From Phenylobacterium haematophilum (GTDB taxonomy: Bacteria > Pseudomonadota > Alphaproteobacteria > Caulobacterales > Caulobacteraceae), in contig NZ_JACIDK010000001.1 of NCBI RefSeq assembly GCF_014196295.1, positions 910,785-974,784 of the forward strand: a stretch of DNA of 64,000 bases, given 5' to 3'. How positions within the stretch are numbered: the stretch's first letter is position 1; each line of letters starts with the position of its first letter. Made by a program: the position numbers and the translations under genes. The notes under the pieces were generated by a model, which did not search any database, was not told the origin of the DNA, and was given only the letters and a program-made list of their open reading frames with translations. Positions 20,740-31,915 of this stretch are shown here, piece by piece.

Positions 20740-22827
20740 TTAAGCTTGCCAGGCCCACAGCGCGTAGGACAGCAGTCCCGCCACGCCGAGCAGCATTACG
20801 AACGCATAGTGATAGACGTAGCCGGTCTGCAGCCGCCCGGCCCGACGGCCGAGGGTGTAGGACAGCGCCGAGACCCCGTTCGGCCCAAGGCCGTCGATGA
20901 TCTTCTGGTCGCCGACCTTCCAGAACACGTCGCCCAGGAACTTGGTGGCCCGCACGAAGGTCGCCTCATAGATCTCGTCGAAGAACCACTTGTTGTAGAG
21001 GAAGGTCCACATCGGGCCCTTCCGCGCCGCGATCGCCGCGCCCAGCCCTTCACGCATGATGTAGACGTAGTAGGCGCTGGCGAAGCCGATCGCCGACACC
21101 GCCAGCGGCGCCCACTTCACCCAGGTCGGGACGTGGTGCGCGTGCTCCAGGACGTGGTTCTCCGCGCCATTGAAGATCGCGCCGCGCCAGAACTCAGTCC
21201 AACCCTCGCCCACGAAGTGGTCGACGAACACGTAGCCGGCAGTGACGGCGCCGAACGCCAGCAACAGCAGCGGCACGAGCATGATGACGGGGCTCTCATG
21301 CGGCTTGTGGTCGTGGCCATGACCATGGTCGTGGTCGGCCAGCGGCTCGTCGTGGGTTTCGATCTGCGCCGAAGAGGCGTGATCGTCGTGGCCGTGACCG
21401 TGCGCATGGTCATCCGCATGATCGTCGTGATGACCCCACTTGGCGGTGCCGTGGAAGGTCATGAACGCCAGGCGCCACGAATAGAAGGCGGTGAGGCCGG
21501 CGGCGAAGATGCTGACCACGAAGGCGAAGTAGGCCACGCCGCCATGCAGTTGTCCGGCCGCGAAGGCGCTCTCGATGATGGTGTCCTTCGAGTAGAAGCC
21601 CGCGAAGCCCAGGTGCAGATTCGGAAGACCGAAGCCCGTGATCGCCAGGGTGCCGATGGTCATCACCGCATAGGTGACCGGCAGGTACTTCCACAGCGCG
21701 CCCATCTTCCGCATGTCCTGCTCGTGGTGCATCCCGTGGATCACCGAGCCGGCGCCCAGGAACAGCAGGGCCTTGAAGAAGGCGTGCGTGAACAGGTGGA
21801 ACATGGCCGCCTGATAGGCGCCCACGCCCGCGGCGAAGAACATGTAGCCGAGCTGCGAACAGGTCGAATAGGCGATGACGCGCTTGATGTCGTTCTGGGC
21901 CAGACCGACGGTCGCGGCGAACAGAGCGGTGACCGCGCCGATGACCGTGACGATCTGCTTGGCGTACGGCGCGTACTCGAACATCGGCGACAGCAGGCAG
22001 ACCATGTAGACGCCGGCGGTGACCATGGTCGCGGCGTGGATCAGCGCCGACACCGGGGTCGGGCCTTCCATCGCGTCCGGCAGCCAGGTGTGCAGGAAGA
22101 ACTGCGCCGACTTGCCCATCGCGCCGACGAACAGCAGGGCGCAGGCCAGGTCGACCGCGTGCCAGTAGGAACCGGCGAACCACCAGCCCTCGTTGGCCAT
22201 GGTCGGGATCTTCGGGAACAGCTCAGCGAACTGGATCGTGCCGAACATCCAGAAGACGGTCATGATGCCGAGCGCAAAGCCGAAGTCGCCGACCCGGTTG
22301 ACCACAAAGGCCTTGATCGACGCGGCGTTGGCGGTCGGCTTCTTGAACCAGAAGCCGATCAGCAGGTAGCTCGCCAGGCCCACGCCTTCCCAGCCGAAGA
22401 ACAACTGCATGAAGTCGGCGGCGGTGACCAGCGCAAGCATGGCGAAGGTGAACAAGGACAGGTACGCGAAGAAGCGCGGCTTGCTGTCGTCCTCGGCCAT
22501 GTACCCCCACGAATAGATGTGGACGAGCGAGGAGACGCTGGTGACAACCACCAGCATGACCGCCGACAGACCGTCGAGGCGGATCGACCAGTTCGACTGG
22601 AAGTCGCCGATATTGATGAACGGCAGCAGCTTGATGGTGAAAGCTTCGAGCCCGCCCCAGGTCCACTGGCTGAAGATCGTCCACGAGAGGACGGCCGACA
22701 GCACCAGCAGGCCGGTGGTGATCGATTGGGACGCGACGTTGCCGATGCGGCGGCCGAAGAGGCCGGCCACGATCGCGCCGATCAGGGGCGCGAAAACGAC
22801 TGCGGTGATGAGAGACTGCGGTGTCAT
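20740..22827 (-). CDS. nuoL: NADH-quinone oxidoreductase subunit L, with His-rich insertion
   Basis: Distal antiporter-like subunit of complex I, 695 residues, with the long lateral amphipathic helix region at the C-terminus. [18 protein letters not shown] and [20 protein letters not shown] are diagnostic. Residues 464-511 form a strongly His/Asp-rich hydrophilic loop (15 His, e.g. [14 protein letters not shown] and [13 protein letters not shown]), inserted between transmembrane segments after [11 protein letters not shown]. coli NuoL, as I recall it, has no such loop. Gene order nuoK-L-M is normal. Confidence 0.96.
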   Translation of the reverse strand: MTPQSLITAVVFAPLIGAIVAGLFGRRIGNVASQSITTGLLVLSAVLSWTIFSQWTWGGLEAFTIKLLPFINIGDFQSNWSIRLDGLSAVMLVVVTSVSSLVHIYSWGYMAEDDSKPRFFAYLSLFTFAMLALVTAADFMQLFFGWEGVGLASYLLIGFWFKKPTANAASIKAFVVNRVGDFGFALGIMTVFWMFGTIQFAELFPKIPTMANEGWWFAGSYWHAVDLACALLFVGAMGKSAQFFLHTWLPDAMEGPTPVSALIHAATMVTAGVYMVCLLSPMFEYAPYAKQIVTVIGAVTALFAATVGLAQNDIKRVIAYSTCSQLGYMFFAAGVGAYQAAMFHLFTHAFFKALLFLGAGSVIHGMHHEQDMRKMGALWKYLPVTYAVMTIGTLAITGFGLPNLHLGFAGFYSKDTIIESAFAAGQLHGGVAYFAFVVSIFAAGLTAFYSWRLAFMTFHGTAKWGHHDDHADDHAHGHGHDDHASSAQIETHDEPLADHDHGHGHDHKPHESPVIMLVPLLLLAFGAVTAGYVFVDHFVGEGWTEFWRGAIFNGAENHVLEHAHHVPTWVKWAPLAVSAIGFASAYYVYIMREGLGAAIAARKGPMWTFLYNKWFFDEIYEATFVRATKFLGDVFWKVGDQKIIDGLGPNGVSALSYTLGRRAGRLQTGYVYHYAFVMLLGVAGLLSYALWAWQA

Positions 22828-22838
22828 GTTGTGGTCCG

Positions 22839-23144
22839 TCAGCCCTTCATCATCGAGACGTCGTCGACGGAGATGTCGCCGCGGTTACGGAAGAAGGTGA
22901 CAAGGATAGCGAGGCCGACAGCGGCTTCTGCGGCCGCCACGGTCAGGACGAACATGGCGTAGATCTGCCCCACCACGTCGTGGAGATAGACCGAGAAGGC
23001 CACGAGATTGATGTTCACCGCGAGCAGGATCAGCTCGACCGACATCAGGATGACGATGATGTTCTTGCGGTTCACGAAGATCCCGAACACCCCGATGGTG
23101 AACAGGATCGCGGCCACCGCGAGATAATGGGTGAGCCCGATCAT
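22839..23144 (-). CDS. nuoK: NADH-quinone oxidoreductase subunit K
   Basis: Small three-helix membrane subunit of complex I, 101 residues, starting [20 protein letters not shown]. It contains the conserved membrane Glu in [19 protein letters not shown] and a second Glu in [14 protein letters not shown]. The start overlaps the nuoJ stop (ATGA). Confidence 0.96.
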   Translation of the reverse strand: MIGLTHYLAVAAILFTIGVFGIFVNRKNIIVILMSVELILLAVNINLVAFSVYLHDVVGQIYAMFVLTVAAAEAAVGLAILVTFFRNRGDISVDDVSMMKG

Positions 23145-23749
23145 TGGTCGATCCCCTGCCCCGGCTTGATCTGAACGACGCGCATGCCGGTCTTCGGCGT
23201 GCGGGCGACCTGGTCGACGATGACCTGACGGCGCACGCCCGGCTTGTGGCGGAGGGTCAGGACGATGGCGCCGATCATGGCCACCAGCAGCACCAGCCCC
23301 GCGGCTTGGAAGAAGTAGACGTAGTCGGTGTAGAGCACCCGGCCGATCGTCTCGATGTTGGAGACGTCGGTGTAGACCTGAGGCGTATCGGCCTTGGGCT
23401 TGCCGCTGGTCGCGACCGCCGTGGCGACGACGATCATCTCGACCACGAGGACGCCGGCGACCAGGCCGCCCAGCGGCATGTAGCGGGCGAAGCCCTGCCG
23501 GAGCGCCGCGAAGTCGACGTCCAGCATCATCACCACGAAGAGGAAGAGCACCGCGACCGCGCCGACGTAAACGACGACGAGCAGCATCGCGAGGAACTCC
23601 GCGCCCATGGTCACGAAGAGGCCCGCGGCCGAGAAGAAGCTGAGGATCAGGAACAGCACCGAGTGCACGGGATTTCGGGAGGAAACCACCCCGAACCCTG
23701 CGCCTACGGTCACCGCCGCCAGCAGGTAGAATGCGATCGCCAAGGCCAT
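23141..23749 (-). CDS. nuoJ: NADH-quinone oxidoreductase subunit J
   Basis: Five-helix membrane subunit of complex I, 202 residues. [20 protein letters not shown] (helices 1-2) and [19 protein letters not shown], with the pi-bulge helix, identify the family. The hydrophilic C-terminal tail ([19 protein letters not shown]) is common in alphaproteobacteria. It is separated from nuoI by 89 bp containing no gene. Confidence 0.95.
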   Translation of the reverse strand: MALAIAFYLLAAVTVGAGFGVVSSRNPVHSVLFLILSFFSAAGLFVTMGAEFLAMLLVVVYVGAVAVLFLFVVMMLDVDFAALRQGFARYMPLGGLVAGVLVVEMIVVATAVATSGKPKADTPQVYTDVSNIETIGRVLYTDYVYFFQAAGLVLLVAMIGAIVLTLRHKPGVRRQVIVDQVARTPKTGMRVVQIKPGQGIDQ

Positions 23750-23838
23750 GACGGCTTTTCTCAGCCCCTTAGTTTACTTGGTCCGCCCGCCGGAAGCCCG
23801 ACAAAGCGAAGGTGGTCGTCTCACGGATGCGCCGGCGC

Positions 23839-24330
23839 TTACCGGTACGGCGCGTCCAGTTCCAGGTTCTTCGCGATCTGCCGTTCCCAGCGATCGCCGT
23901 TCGAGAGCAGGCGCTCCTTGTCGTAGTAGAGCTCCTCGCGGGTCTCGACGGCGAACTCGATGTTCGGGCCCTCGACGATGGCGTCCACCGGGCAGGCCTC
24001 CTGGCACAGGCCGCAGTAGATGCACTTGACCATGTCGATGTCGTACCGGGTCGTACGGCGGCTGCCGTCGTCACGCGGTTCGGCTTCGATGGTGATGGCC
24101 TGAGCCGGGCAGATCGCCTCGCAGAGCTTGCAGGCGATGCAACGCTCCTCCCCGTTGGGATAGCGGCGCAGCGCATGCTCGCCGCGGAAGCGCGGCGACT
24201 GCGGGCCGCGCTCGTGCGGGTACTGCACGGTGGCCTTCGGCTTGATCATGTACTTCATCGCCAGGCCGAAGGCCCCGACGAAGTCCATCAGGGCCGCGCC
24301 CCTGACTGCTTGTGAAATTCGCTGCATCAT
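23839..24330 (-). CDS. nuoI: NADH-quinone oxidoreductase subunit I
   Basis: Peripheral-arm ferredoxin-like subunit carrying clusters N6a and N6b. The 163-residue protein has two CxxCxxCxxxCP motifs, [12 protein letters not shown] and [12 protein letters not shown]. Two adjacent ATG codons (24330 and 24327) are possible starts. It follows a small lipoprotein gene rather than nuoH directly. Confidence 0.96.
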   Translation of the reverse strand: MMQRISQAVRGAALMDFVGAFGLAMKYMIKPKATVQYPHERGPQSPRFRGEHALRRYPNGEERCIACKLCEAICPAQAITIEAEPRDDGSRRTTRYDIDMVKCIYCGLCQEACPVDAIVEGPNIEFAVETREELYYDKERLLSNGDRWERQIAKNLELDAPYR

Positions 24331-24337
24331 TTCGCGG

Positions 24338-24544
24338 TTACTTTCTCTTGCAGGCGTAGTCGGTCATGCGCTTGCCCGAGCCCTCGGGGCTGCGGACCAG
24401 CTCGCCGCCCTTGGCGGCGCAGGCCGCGCTGGCGGACTTCAGGGCGTCGTAGCTGGCGACGCCCCCGGTCACATCGGGGCCGCCTGCCGAACTGGCGCAG
24501 GACGAAAGGGAAATCAGGAGGATGCTGGCCATGACCGTCCTCAT
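24338..24544 (-). CDS. Small predicted lipoprotein inside the nuo operon
   Basis: A 68-residue protein starting [19 protein letters not shown]. The hydrophobic stretch ending LSSC is a good lipobox with Cys16 as lipidation site. The mature part is short ([19 protein letters not shown], then a Lys/Arg-rich end YACKRK), with three further Cys residues. Its ATG overlaps the nuoH stop (ATGA) and its stop is 7 bases before nuoI, so it is embedded in the complex I operon. No homologue with known function is recognised. Confidence 0.8.
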   Translation of the reverse strand: MRTVMASILLISLSSCASSAGGPDVTGGVASYDALKSASAACAAKGGELVRSPEGSGKRMTDYACKRK

Positions 24545-25626
24545 GCACCCCCCGGACCGAAAACGCGCCAGCCGGCGACCAGGACCACCGCGGCCAGCGA
24601 GGTCGGCAGGAAAACCTTCCAGCCCAGGCGCATCAGTTGGTCGTAGCGGTAGCGCGGCACGATCGCCTTCACCATCCCGATCAGGAAGAAGAAGAAGCAG
24701 ATCTTCATGACGAGCCACATGAGCCCGTAGAAGCTCTGCACGGTCGGCGGCCAGCTCGCGACCCACGGCAGGTCGATCGGGGCCTGCCAGCCCCCGAAGA
24801 ACATGACCGAGATCAGGGCGCACATCAGCACGATGTTCACCAGCTCGCCGATCATGAAGAGCAGGAACGGGCTGGACGAGTACTCGACCTGATAGCCGGC
24901 CACGAGTTCGGATTCGGCTTCCGGCAGGTCGAACGGCGGGCGGTTGGTCTCGGCCAGGGCCGAGATGAAGAAGATCACCGCCATCGGGATCATGATCAGC
25001 GCCATCGGCAGGTTATGCAGGCCCTGGCCGCCGAACACGTTCCAGTTCCAGAAGCCGCCGCTTTGCAGCTCGACGATCTTCTGCAGGTTCATCGTGCCCG
25101 AAAGCAGGATCACGGTGACGATGACGAAGCCGATCGAGACTTCATACGACACCATCTGCGCCGCCGAACGCAGCGAACCCAGGAACGGGTACTTCGAGTT
25201 CGAAGCCCAGCCGCCCATAATGATGCCGTAGACGCCCAGCGAACTGATCGCGAACAGGTACAGCACTCCGACATTAATGTCGGAGACGACCCAGCCCGGC
25301 GCGAACGGGATCACCGCCCAGCCGACCAGGGCCAGGACGAAGGTCAGCACCGGCGCCAGCAGGAAAACGAACTTGTCGGCCCCGTCGGGGATGACGATTT
25401 CCTTCAGCACGAACTTGATCAGGTCGGCGAAGGACTGCAGCAAGCCGAAAGGCCCGACCACGTTGGGGCCTTTGCGCATCTGCACGCCGGCCCAGATTTT
25501 CCGGTCGGCGAGCATGAAGAAGGCCAGCGCGACCAGCAGCGGCAGCACGACCGCCATGATCTGCGCGACCGTGATCAGGGTCCAGCCGCCCGGCGTAGCC
25601 CAGAAGTTGTTGGCGACAGCGTCCAT
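24541..25626 (-). CDS. nuoH: NADH-quinone oxidoreductase subunit H
   Basis: Quinone-site membrane subunit joining the two arms of complex I. The 361-residue protein has eight or so helices, the [20 protein letters not shown] motif and the acidic loop [20 protein letters not shown]. It starts 4 bp after nuoG and overlaps the lipoprotein gene at its stop. Confidence 0.97.
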   Translation of the reverse strand: MDAVANNFWATPGGWTLITVAQIMAVVLPLLVALAFFMLADRKIWAGVQMRKGPNVVGPFGLLQSFADLIKFVLKEIVIPDGADKFVFLLAPVLTFVLALVGWAVIPFAPGWVVSDINVGVLYLFAISSLGVYGIIMGGWASNSKYPFLGSLRSAAQMVSYEVSIGFVIVTVILLSGTMNLQKIVELQSGGFWNWNVFGGQGLHNLPMALIMIPMAVIFFISALAETNRPPFDLPEAESELVAGYQVEYSSSPFLLFMIGELVNIVLMCALISVMFFGGWQAPIDLPWVASWPPTVQSFYGLMWLVMKICFFFFLIGMVKAIVPRYRYDQLMRLGWKVFLPTSLAAVVLVAGWRVFGPGGA

Positions 25627-25630
25627 GCCC

Positions 25631-27673
25631 CTACTCCGCCGCGATCTTGGCGGCGCCGGAAGCGACGGCGGCGCACTCGGCCATCGTCACGCTGGCGCGG
25701 GCGATGGGATTGGTCAGATGGAAGGTCTTCACCGCGCTCTCGAACGGAGCCTCGGAGACCTCGCCCTTCACACCCAGCGAACCGAAGTCCAGGGGCGCCC
25801 CCGACGAACCGGGGGCGTAGTCCACCTGACCGAAGGTCGGGTGGTCGGCGAAGAGCTTGGCCCGCAGTTGGGCCAGGGTGTCGTACGGCAGGGTCACGCC
25901 CAGGCGATCGGAGAGCGCCCGGAACACCGACCAGTCCTCGCGGGCCTCGCCCTTGGGGAACACAGCGCGGTAGCCGAACTGCACGCGACCTTCGGTGTTG
26001 ACGTAGATGCCGTCCTTCTCGGTGTAGGCCGCGCCCGGCAGGACCACGTCCGCCGAGTGCGCGCCGGCGTCGCCGTGCGTGCCCAGATAGACCGTGAAGG
26101 CGCCCGAGGCCTTGGCGTCGATCTCGTCGGCGCCCAGCAGGAACAGCACGTCCAGCGCGCCCGGCTCCACCATCTCCCTGGCGCTCTTGCCACCCTCGCC
26201 CGGCACGAAGCCGAGATCCAGGCCGCCGACGCGCGAGGCGGCGGTGTGCAGCACGTTCCAAGTCATGCCGAAGCTCTTGGCGGCCGCGGCCGCGGCGGCG
26301 AGCACCGCTTGGCCGTCCTCGCGCGACAAGGCGCCGGCGCCGAGGATGATCGCCGGGTTTTTGGCGCTCTTGAGGGCGGCGACGAAATCGTTCTTGGCGC
26401 GGCTCAGGCCCGACAGGGTCGAGGCGCCCGCACCGAGGTAGTCGTACTTGTAGGTGAGGTCGGCCTGCTCGCCGATCACGCCGACGCGCAGCGCGCCCGC
26501 CAGCCAGCGCTTGCGCAGACGGGCGTTGAACACCGGCGCCTCGAGACGCGGATTGGTCCCGACCAGCAGGATGACGTCGGCTTCTTCAATGCCGGCGATG
26601 GTGGAGTTCATCAGCCAGCTCTCGCGCGGGCCGGCGCCCAGCACCATGCCGTCCTGGCGACAGTCGATATTGGCCGAGCCGAGCGCGGTGAACAGGTCCT
26701 TGGCCGCAGCCATGGATTCAACGTCCTGGACGTCGCCGGCGATGACGCCGATGCGTTCGCCGCTGGCGGCCTTGACCTTGGCGGTGATCAACTCGAACGC
26801 CTGCGCCCAGGTCGCCGGCTGCAGGCGACCGTCCTTACGGACGAACGGCTGGTCCAGGCGCTGGCGCGACAGGCCGTCGACGGCGTAGCGCGTCTTGTCG
26901 CTGATCCACTCTTCGTTGATCTCTTCGTTCAGGCGCGGCAGCACCCGCAGCACGGCCGGGCCGCGGCTGTCGACGCGGATCGCCGAGCCGAGCGCGTCCA
27001 TGACGTCGACGCTCTCGGTCTTCTTCAGCTCCCACGGACGCGCATTGAAGGCGTACGGCTTGGAGGTGAGAGCGCCGACCGGGCACAGGTCGATGACGTT
27101 GGCGGACAGTTCCGACCCGACCGACTTGTCGAGATAGGTCGTGATTTCAACGTCCTCGCCGCGCGAGATGAGACCGATATCCGGCACGCCGGCCACTTCG
27201 GTGATGAAGCGGACGCAGCGCGTGCACTGGATGCAGCGGGTCATCACCGTCTTAATGAGCGGACCCATGTACTTTTCTTCAACGGCCCGCTTGTTCTCGG
27301 CGTAGCGGCTGTCGTCGCGGCCATAGCCCATGGCCTGATCCTGCAGGTCGCACTCGCCGCCCTGGTCGCAGATCGGGCAGTCCAGGGGGTGGTTGATGAG
27401 CAGGAACTCCATCACCCCTTCGCGCGCCTTCTTCACCATCGGCGTATTGGTGAAGATCTCCTGGCCTTCCGCGGCCGGCAGCGCGCAGGACGCCTGCGGC
27501 TTCGGCGGGCCGGGCTTCACCTCGACCAGACACATGCGGCAGTTGCCGGCGATGCTGAGGCGCTCGTGATAGCAGAAGCGCGGGATCTCTTCCCCAGCCA
27601 GTTCCGCCACCTGCAGAACCGTCATGCCGGGTTCGAACTCGACCTCAGCGCCGTTGACTTTAGCCTTGGGCAT
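25631..27673 (-). CDS. nuoG: NADH-quinone oxidoreductase subunit G
   Basis: Large iron-sulfur subunit of complex I, 680 residues. The N-terminal 2Fe-2S domain ([19 protein letters not shown]) is followed by the His-ligated 4Fe-4S motif ([18 protein letters not shown]) and a 4Fe-4S pair ([16 protein letters not shown]). The C-terminal molybdopterin-oxidoreductase-like domain is without a metal role in this family. It is 6 bp after nuoF. Confidence 0.96.
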   Translation of the reverse strand: MPKAKVNGAEVEFEPGMTVLQVAELAGEEIPRFCYHERLSIAGNCRMCLVEVKPGPPKPQASCALPAAEGQEIFTNTPMVKKAREGVMEFLLINHPLDCPICDQGGECDLQDQAMGYGRDDSRYAENKRAVEEKYMGPLIKTVMTRCIQCTRCVRFITEVAGVPDIGLISRGEDVEITTYLDKSVGSELSANVIDLCPVGALTSKPYAFNARPWELKKTESVDVMDALGSAIRVDSRGPAVLRVLPRLNEEINEEWISDKTRYAVDGLSRQRLDQPFVRKDGRLQPATWAQAFELITAKVKAASGERIGVIAGDVQDVESMAAAKDLFTALGSANIDCRQDGMVLGAGPRESWLMNSTIAGIEEADVILLVGTNPRLEAPVFNARLRKRWLAGALRVGVIGEQADLTYKYDYLGAGASTLSGLSRAKNDFVAALKSAKNPAIILGAGALSREDGQAVLAAAAAAAKSFGMTWNVLHTAASRVGGLDLGFVPGEGGKSAREMVEPGALDVLFLLGADEIDAKASGAFTVYLGTHGDAGAHSADVVLPGAAYTEKDGIYVNTEGRVQFGYRAVFPKGEAREDWSVFRALSDRLGVTLPYDTLAQLRAKLFADHPTFGQVDYAPGSSGAPLDFGSLGVKGEVSEAPFESAVKTFHLTNPIARASVTMAECAAVASGAAKIAAE

Positions 27674-27679
27674 TAGGGG

Positions 27680-28996
27680 TTACTCCGCCGCTTGCAGGGA
27701 CGCGCCCTGCACATGCGGCCTTCCGGCCCGGTATTGGGTGATGCGGTCTTCCACCTCGTGGCGGAAGTGGCGGAACAGACCCTGGATCGGCCAGGCCGCC
27801 GCGTCGCCGAGACCGCAGATCGTGTGACCTTCGACCTGGCTGGCGACGTCCAGCAGCATGTCGATTTCGCGCATTTCGGCTTCGCCGGTGACCATGCGCT
27901 CCATGACCCGCCACATCCAGCCGGTGCCTTCGCGGCACGGGGTGCACTGGCCGCAGCTCTCGTGCTTGTAGAAGTACGAGAGACGCGCGATCGCCTTCAC
28001 GATGTCGGTGGACTGGTCCATCACGATCACCGCAGCGGTGCCGAGGCCCGACTTCAGCGCCGAGAGGCTGTCGAAGTCCATCAGCGCGGTCTCGGCCTCG
28101 TGAGCCGGGATCATGCGGACCGACGAGCCGCCCGGAATGACCGCCTTCAGGTTGCCCCAGCCGCCGCGAATGCCGCCGCAATGCTCTTCCAGCAACTGCT
28201 TCAGCGGGATCGACATCGCCTCTTCGACGACGCACGGCTTGTTCACGTGGCCCGAGATGGCCATCAGCTTGGTGCCGGTGTTGTTCGGCCGGCCAAAGCC
28301 CGCGAACCACTCGGCACCGCGGCGCAGGATGGTGCCGACGACCGAGATCGACTCGACGTTGTTGATGGTCGTCGGGCAGCCGTAGATGCCGGCGCCGGCC
28401 GGGAACGGCGGCTTCAGACGCGGCTGCCCCTTCTTGCCTTCCAGGCTTTCCATCAGCGCCGTTTCGTCGCCGCAGATGTACGCGCCGCCGCCATGGGTGA
28501 CGTGCAGGTCGAAGTCCCAGCCGTGGACATTGCCCTTGCCGATCAGCTTGGCCTCGTAAGCTTGCTTGATCGCGGCCTCGAGGCGCTCGCGCTCGTGCAC
28601 GTACTCGCCGCGGATATAGATGTAGCAGGTGTGCGCGCGGATCGCGTAGCTGGCGATCAGGCAGCCTTCGATCAGCAGGTGCGGATCATTGCGCATGATC
28701 TCGCGGTCCTTGCAGGTGCCCGGCTCGGACTCGTCGGCGTTCACCACCAGATAGTGGGGCCGCTCGCTCTCCTGCTTGGGCATGAAGGTCCACTTCAGGC
28801 CGGTGGAGAAACCAGCGCCGCCGCGCCCGCGCAGGCCCGACGCCTTGATCTGGTCGCAGAGCCATTCCGGCGTCTGCATCAGCATCTCACGCGTGCCGTT
28901 CCAGGCTCCACGCTTCTTCGCGCCCTCGAGGCCCCAGTCATGCAGGCCATAGAGGTTGGTGAAGATGCGGTCCTTGTCCTCGAGAATACCGACCAA
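27680..28996 (-). CDS. nuoF: NADH-quinone oxidoreductase subunit F (TTG start)
   Basis: NADH- and FMN-binding subunit with cluster N3. The chosen TTG start (28996) gives a 438-residue protein beginning [20 protein letters not shown], matching the usual N-terminus of this family in related bacteria; AGAGGAG lies ten bases upstream. A longer frame to 29095 would overlap nuoE and add unrelated sequence. Motifs: [14 protein letters not shown] (NADH/FMN), [12 protein letters not shown], and [16 protein letters not shown] (4Fe-4S). Preceded by a 17-codon mini-ORF. Confidence 0.93.
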   Translation of the reverse strand: MVGILEDKDRIFTNLYGLHDWGLEGAKKRGAWNGTREMLMQTPEWLCDQIKASGLRGRGGAGFSTGLKWTFMPKQESERPHYLVVNADESEPGTCKDREIMRNDPHLLIEGCLIASYAIRAHTCYIYIRGEYVHERERLEAAIKQAYEAKLIGKGNVHGWDFDLHVTHGGGAYICGDETALMESLEGKKGQPRLKPPFPAGAGIYGCPTTINNVESISVVGTILRRGAEWFAGFGRPNNTGTKLMAISGHVNKPCVVEEAMSIPLKQLLEEHCGGIRGGWGNLKAVIPGGSSVRMIPAHEAETALMDFDSLSALKSGLGTAAVIVMDQSTDIVKAIARLSYFYKHESCGQCTPCREGTGWMWRVMERMVTGEAEMREIDMLLDVASQVEGHTICGLGDAAAWPIQGLFRHFRHEVEDRITQYRAGRPHVQGASLQAAE

Positions 28997-29001
28997 GGCC
29001 C

Positions 29002-29055
29002 CTAAACTCCTCTGTCCGCGCCCGCCGGGCGCGTGATCGCATTCATTCCGCTCAT
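29002..29055 (-). CDS. 17-codon mini-ORF between nuoE and nuoF
   Basis: ATG at 29055 overlaps the nuoE stop (ATGA) and the frame [17 protein letters not shown] ends with TAG five bases before the TTG start of nuoF, running through the nuoF ribosome binding site. It could be a coupling peptide that carries ribosomes from nuoE to the weak TTG start. It may equally be chance. No protein family is implied. Confidence 0.3.
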   Translation of the reverse strand: MSGMNAITRPAGADRGV

Positions 29056-29735
29056 TGGGCCGGCTCCTTCGCGCCCTTCGAAGGCTTGGGCGCATTGGGA
29101 AGCGACTTGATCGGCTTGGCGCGCGTGCCGTCGTACAGCGAGGCGTCGCTGAGCGTCAGCGGGCCGCCCTCAGGAGCGGAGCCCTGGCGGCCGATCACCG
29201 AGCCGGGGGCGCGCGGCGTGCCAGCAGCGAACTCATCAAGGATTTGGTCGAGCGTCTCGACCGTCAGGTCCTCGTAGTAATAGTCGTTGATGGCGGCCAT
29301 CGGCGCGTTCGAACAGGCGCCCAGGCATTCGACTTCCTGCCAATAGAACTTGCCGTCCGCCGACAGGTGGTCCTTCGGGCCAAGGCGCTTCCTGCAATGG
29401 GCCATCAGTTCGTTGGCGCCGCGCAGCGCGCACGGCGTGGTGCCGCAAACCTGGACCAGGGCGTGGCTGCCGACCGGCTCAAGCATGAACATGGTGTAGA
29501 AGGTCGCGACCTCCAGCACCCGGATCTGGGCCATGCTCAGCAGCTCGGCGACCATGCGGATCGCCGGCTCGGAGACCCAGCCCTCCTGCTTCTGCACGAG
29601 CCACAGAATCGGAATGACCGCCGATTGCTGGCGGCCGGCCGGGAACTTGGAGATCCACCACTCCGCCGTCTTCTTGGTCTCCGCGGAGAACTCGAAGCTA
29701 GCGGGCTGGTTCGGAGAGAGGCGGCGAACGCTCAA
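29052..29735 (-). CDS. nuoE: NADH-quinone oxidoreductase subunit E
   Basis: Thioredoxin-fold 2Fe-2S subunit (N1a) of complex I. The cluster ligands are seen in [11 protein letters not shown] and [11 protein letters not shown]. The 227-residue protein is longer than E. coli NuoE (about 165) because of a Pro/Ala/Lys-rich tail from about residue 180 ([17 protein letters not shown] to [11 protein letters not shown]), as seen in other alphaproteobacteria. It follows an NTF2-like gene instead of nuoD. Confidence 0.95.
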   Translation of the reverse strand: MSVRRLSPNQPASFEFSAETKKTAEWWISKFPAGRQQSAVIPILWLVQKQEGWVSEPAIRMVAELLSMAQIRVLEVATFYTMFMLEPVGSHALVQVCGTTPCALRGANELMAHCRKRLGPKDHLSADGKFYWQEVECLGACSNAPMAAINDYYYEDLTVETLDQILDEFAAGTPRAPGSVIGRQGSAPEGGPLTLSDASLYDGTRAKPIKSLPNAPKPSKGAKEPAQ

Positions 29736-29742
29736 GCGATCC

Positions 29743-30093
29743 TCACTTCACGAAGTCTACGCGGGCGATCTTGCCGCCTGCGATGGTGTAGATGGCCGCC
29801 ACCTGGAAAGGCTGCGCATCGGGACTGCGGAACACGTCCTCGTGGTCGATGACCACTTGGCCAACCTCGATGCGATTGGTCCGGACCGCCTTGTTCTGCG
29901 GGAAATCGGCGAAAAGCTTCTCGTGCCGGGCGCGAATGGCGTCCAGCCCCTGGGCGGTGATTGCGCCGTTGAAGTCCGCAAGCACGGCGTCATCGGCGTA
30001 AAAGCCGCAGAAGGCTTCGATGTTCTGGGCGTTGTACGCGTCGAGCTGACCGGTGACGATCTCGCTGTTCGAAAGGCCGGCTTGATAGGTCAA
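29743..30093 (-). CDS. NTF2-like / SnoaL-like protein embedded in the nuo operon
   Basis: A 116-residue protein with the cone-shaped NTF2 fold pattern: helix [20 protein letters not shown], then [11 protein letters not shown], then [15 protein letters not shown] and strands ending [15 protein letters not shown]. Such proteins include ketosteroid isomerase-like enzymes and small ligand binders; catalytic residues cannot be fixed here. The start is TTG overlapping the nuoD stop (TTGA), and nuoE starts 8 bp after its stop. Its co-translation with complex I genes suggests a linked role, but that is only inference. Confidence 0.8.
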   Translation of the reverse strand: MTYQAGLSNSEIVTGQLDAYNAQNIEAFCGFYADDAVLADFNGAITAQGLDAIRARHEKLFADFPQNKAVRTNRIEVGQVVIDHEDVFRSPDAQPFQVAAIYTIAGGKIARVDFVK

Positions 30094-31304
30094 CGATCGA
30101 TCTCCCCGAACACGATGTCCAGCGAGCCGAGGATCGCCGACACGTCTGCCAGCATGTGACCGCGGTTCAGCCAGTCCATCGCCATCAGGTGCGGGTAGCC
30201 CGGCGCGCGGATCTTGCAGCGATACGGCTTGTTGGTGCCGTCCGAGACCACGAACACGCCGAACTCGCCCTTCGGCGCTTCAACGCATGCGTAGACCTCG
30301 CCCGGAGGCGTACGGAAGCCTTCGGTGTAGAGCTTGAAGTGATGGATGAGCGCTTCCATCGAACGCTTCATCTCACCGCGGCGCGGCGGCGCGAACTTAT
30401 TGTCTTCCGTCAGCACCGGACCGGGCGTTTTCTTAAGCCGGTCAGCGCATTGGATGATGATCTTCGCGCTCTGACGCATCTCCTCCATGCGGCAGAGATA
30501 GCGGTCGTAGCAATCGCCGTTGACGCCCAACGGGATGTCGAACTCGAAGTCGTCGTAGCACTCGTAGGGCTGGCTGCGGCGCAGATCCCAGGCGATGCCG
30601 GAACCGCGCACCATCACGCCCGAGAAGCCCCAGTTGATGGCCTCCTCCTTCGACACCACGCCGATGTCGACATTGCGCTGCTTGAAGATCCGGTTGCCGG
30701 TGATCAGCTTGTCGATGTCGCTGATCGGGCGCTCGAAGGCGACGGCCCAGTCGCGGATGTCGTCGACCAGCACCTCGGGCAGGTCCTGGTGGACGCCGCC
30801 CGGACGGAAGTAGTTGGCGTGCAGGCGAGCGCCGCAGGCGCGCTCGTAGAACACCATGAGCTTCTCGCGCTCTTCGAAGCCCCACAGCGGCGGCGTCAGC
30901 GCGCCGACGTCCATCGCCTGAGTGGTGACGTTGAGCAGGTGATTCAGGATCCGGCCGATTTCCGAGAACATGACTCGGATGATCGAACCACGGATCGGCA
31001 CTTCCAGGCCCAGCAACTTCTCGATGGCCAGGCAGAACGCGTGTTCCTGGTTCATCGGCGCCACGTAGTCGAGGCGGTCGAAGTACGGAATGTTCTGGAG
31101 GTAGGTCCGGTACTCCATCAGCTTTTCGGTGCCGCGATGCAGCAGGCCGACGTGCGGGTCGACCCGCTCGACGACTTCACCGTCCAGTTCGAGCACGAGG
31201 CGCAGAACGCCGTGCGCAGCCGGGTGTTGAGGACCGAAGTTGATGTTGAACTTGCGGACCGGAGTTTCCGGGATCGCGACCGGGTTCGAAGCGTCGTCGG
31301 CCAT
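30090..31304 (-). CDS. nuoD: NADH-quinone oxidoreductase subunit D
   Basis: 49-kDa type quinone-site subunit related to hydrogenase large subunits, 404 residues. Motifs: [20 protein letters not shown], the quinone-site [14 protein letters not shown], and [21 protein letters not shown] split as usual near the end. Separate from nuoC (not a CD fusion). The start overlaps the nuoC stop (TAATG). Confidence 0.97.
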   Translation of the reverse strand: MADDASNPVAIPETPVRKFNINFGPQHPAAHGVLRLVLELDGEVVERVDPHVGLLHRGTEKLMEYRTYLQNIPYFDRLDYVAPMNQEHAFCLAIEKLLGLEVPIRGSIIRVMFSEIGRILNHLLNVTTQAMDVGALTPPLWGFEEREKLMVFYERACGARLHANYFRPGGVHQDLPEVLVDDIRDWAVAFERPISDIDKLITGNRIFKQRNVDIGVVSKEEAINWGFSGVMVRGSGIAWDLRRSQPYECYDDFEFDIPLGVNGDCYDRYLCRMEEMRQSAKIIIQCADRLKKTPGPVLTEDNKFAPPRRGEMKRSMEALIHHFKLYTEGFRTPPGEVYACVEAPKGEFGVFVVSDGTNKPYRCKIRAPGYPHLMAMDWLNRGHMLADVSAILGSLDIVFGEIDR

Positions 31305-31915
31305 TATTTCGCCTCCGCCTTTTCATCGCCCGGCAGCACATAATCGGCGCCTTCCCAGGGCGAGAGGAAGTCCCAGTTACGGAATTCGACCGACTTCACC
31401 GGCTCATACACCACCCGCTTCAGCTCGTCGTCGTAGCGCAGCTCGACGTAGCCGGTCATCGGGAAGTCCTTCCGCAGCGGATGGCCGTGGAAGCCGTAGT
31501 CAGTGAGGATCCGGCGCAAGTCCGGGTGTCCCTCGAAGAAGATCCCGTACATGTCGAACGCCTCGCGCTCGAACCAGTCGGCGCACGGGTAGACACCAGT
31601 GACGGTCGGCACCGGGGTGTCCTCATCCGTCTGCACCTTGATCCGGATGCGGCGGTTCTTGGTCATCGACAGCAGGTGGTAGACCACGTCGAAACGCTGG
31701 CCGCGCTCGGGATAGTCGACGCCGCACAGGTCGATCAGCTGATGAAAGCCGAACTGGTCGCGCAGCTGGGTCAACGCCTCGACGATGCGGTTGACCGGCC
31801 CGGTCAGGGTCAGCTCGCCATACTCGACATGAAAGCCGGCGATCGCACCGGTTCCCGAGGTCAGGATTTCGTTGCCCAGCGCCTGCAGGGCGTCTTCGGC
31901 GAGGGGCCAGCTCAT
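31304..31915 (-). CDS. nuoC: NADH-quinone oxidoreductase subunit C
   Basis: 30-kDa type subunit of the peripheral arm, 203 residues. The family signature [24 protein letters not shown] and [20 protein letters not shown] are present. Its start overlaps the nuoB stop (ATGA), so the B-C-D genes are chained by overlaps. Confidence 0.97.
   Translation of the reverse strand: MSWPLAEDALQALGNEILTSGTGAIAGFHVEYGELTLTGPVNRIVEALTQLRDQFGFHQLIDLCGVDYPERGQRFDVVYHLLSMTKNRRIRIKVQTDEDTPVPTVTGVYPCADWFEREAFDMYGIFFEGHPDLRRILTDYGFHGHPLRKDFPMTGYVELRYDDELKRVVYEPVKSVEFRNWDFLSPWEGADYVLPGDEKAEAK

Noticed and set aside
20536..22962. 808-codon plus-strand open frame over nuoL
   Set aside because: Shadow of nuoL; His/Arg/Asp/Gln-rich with no recognisable family.
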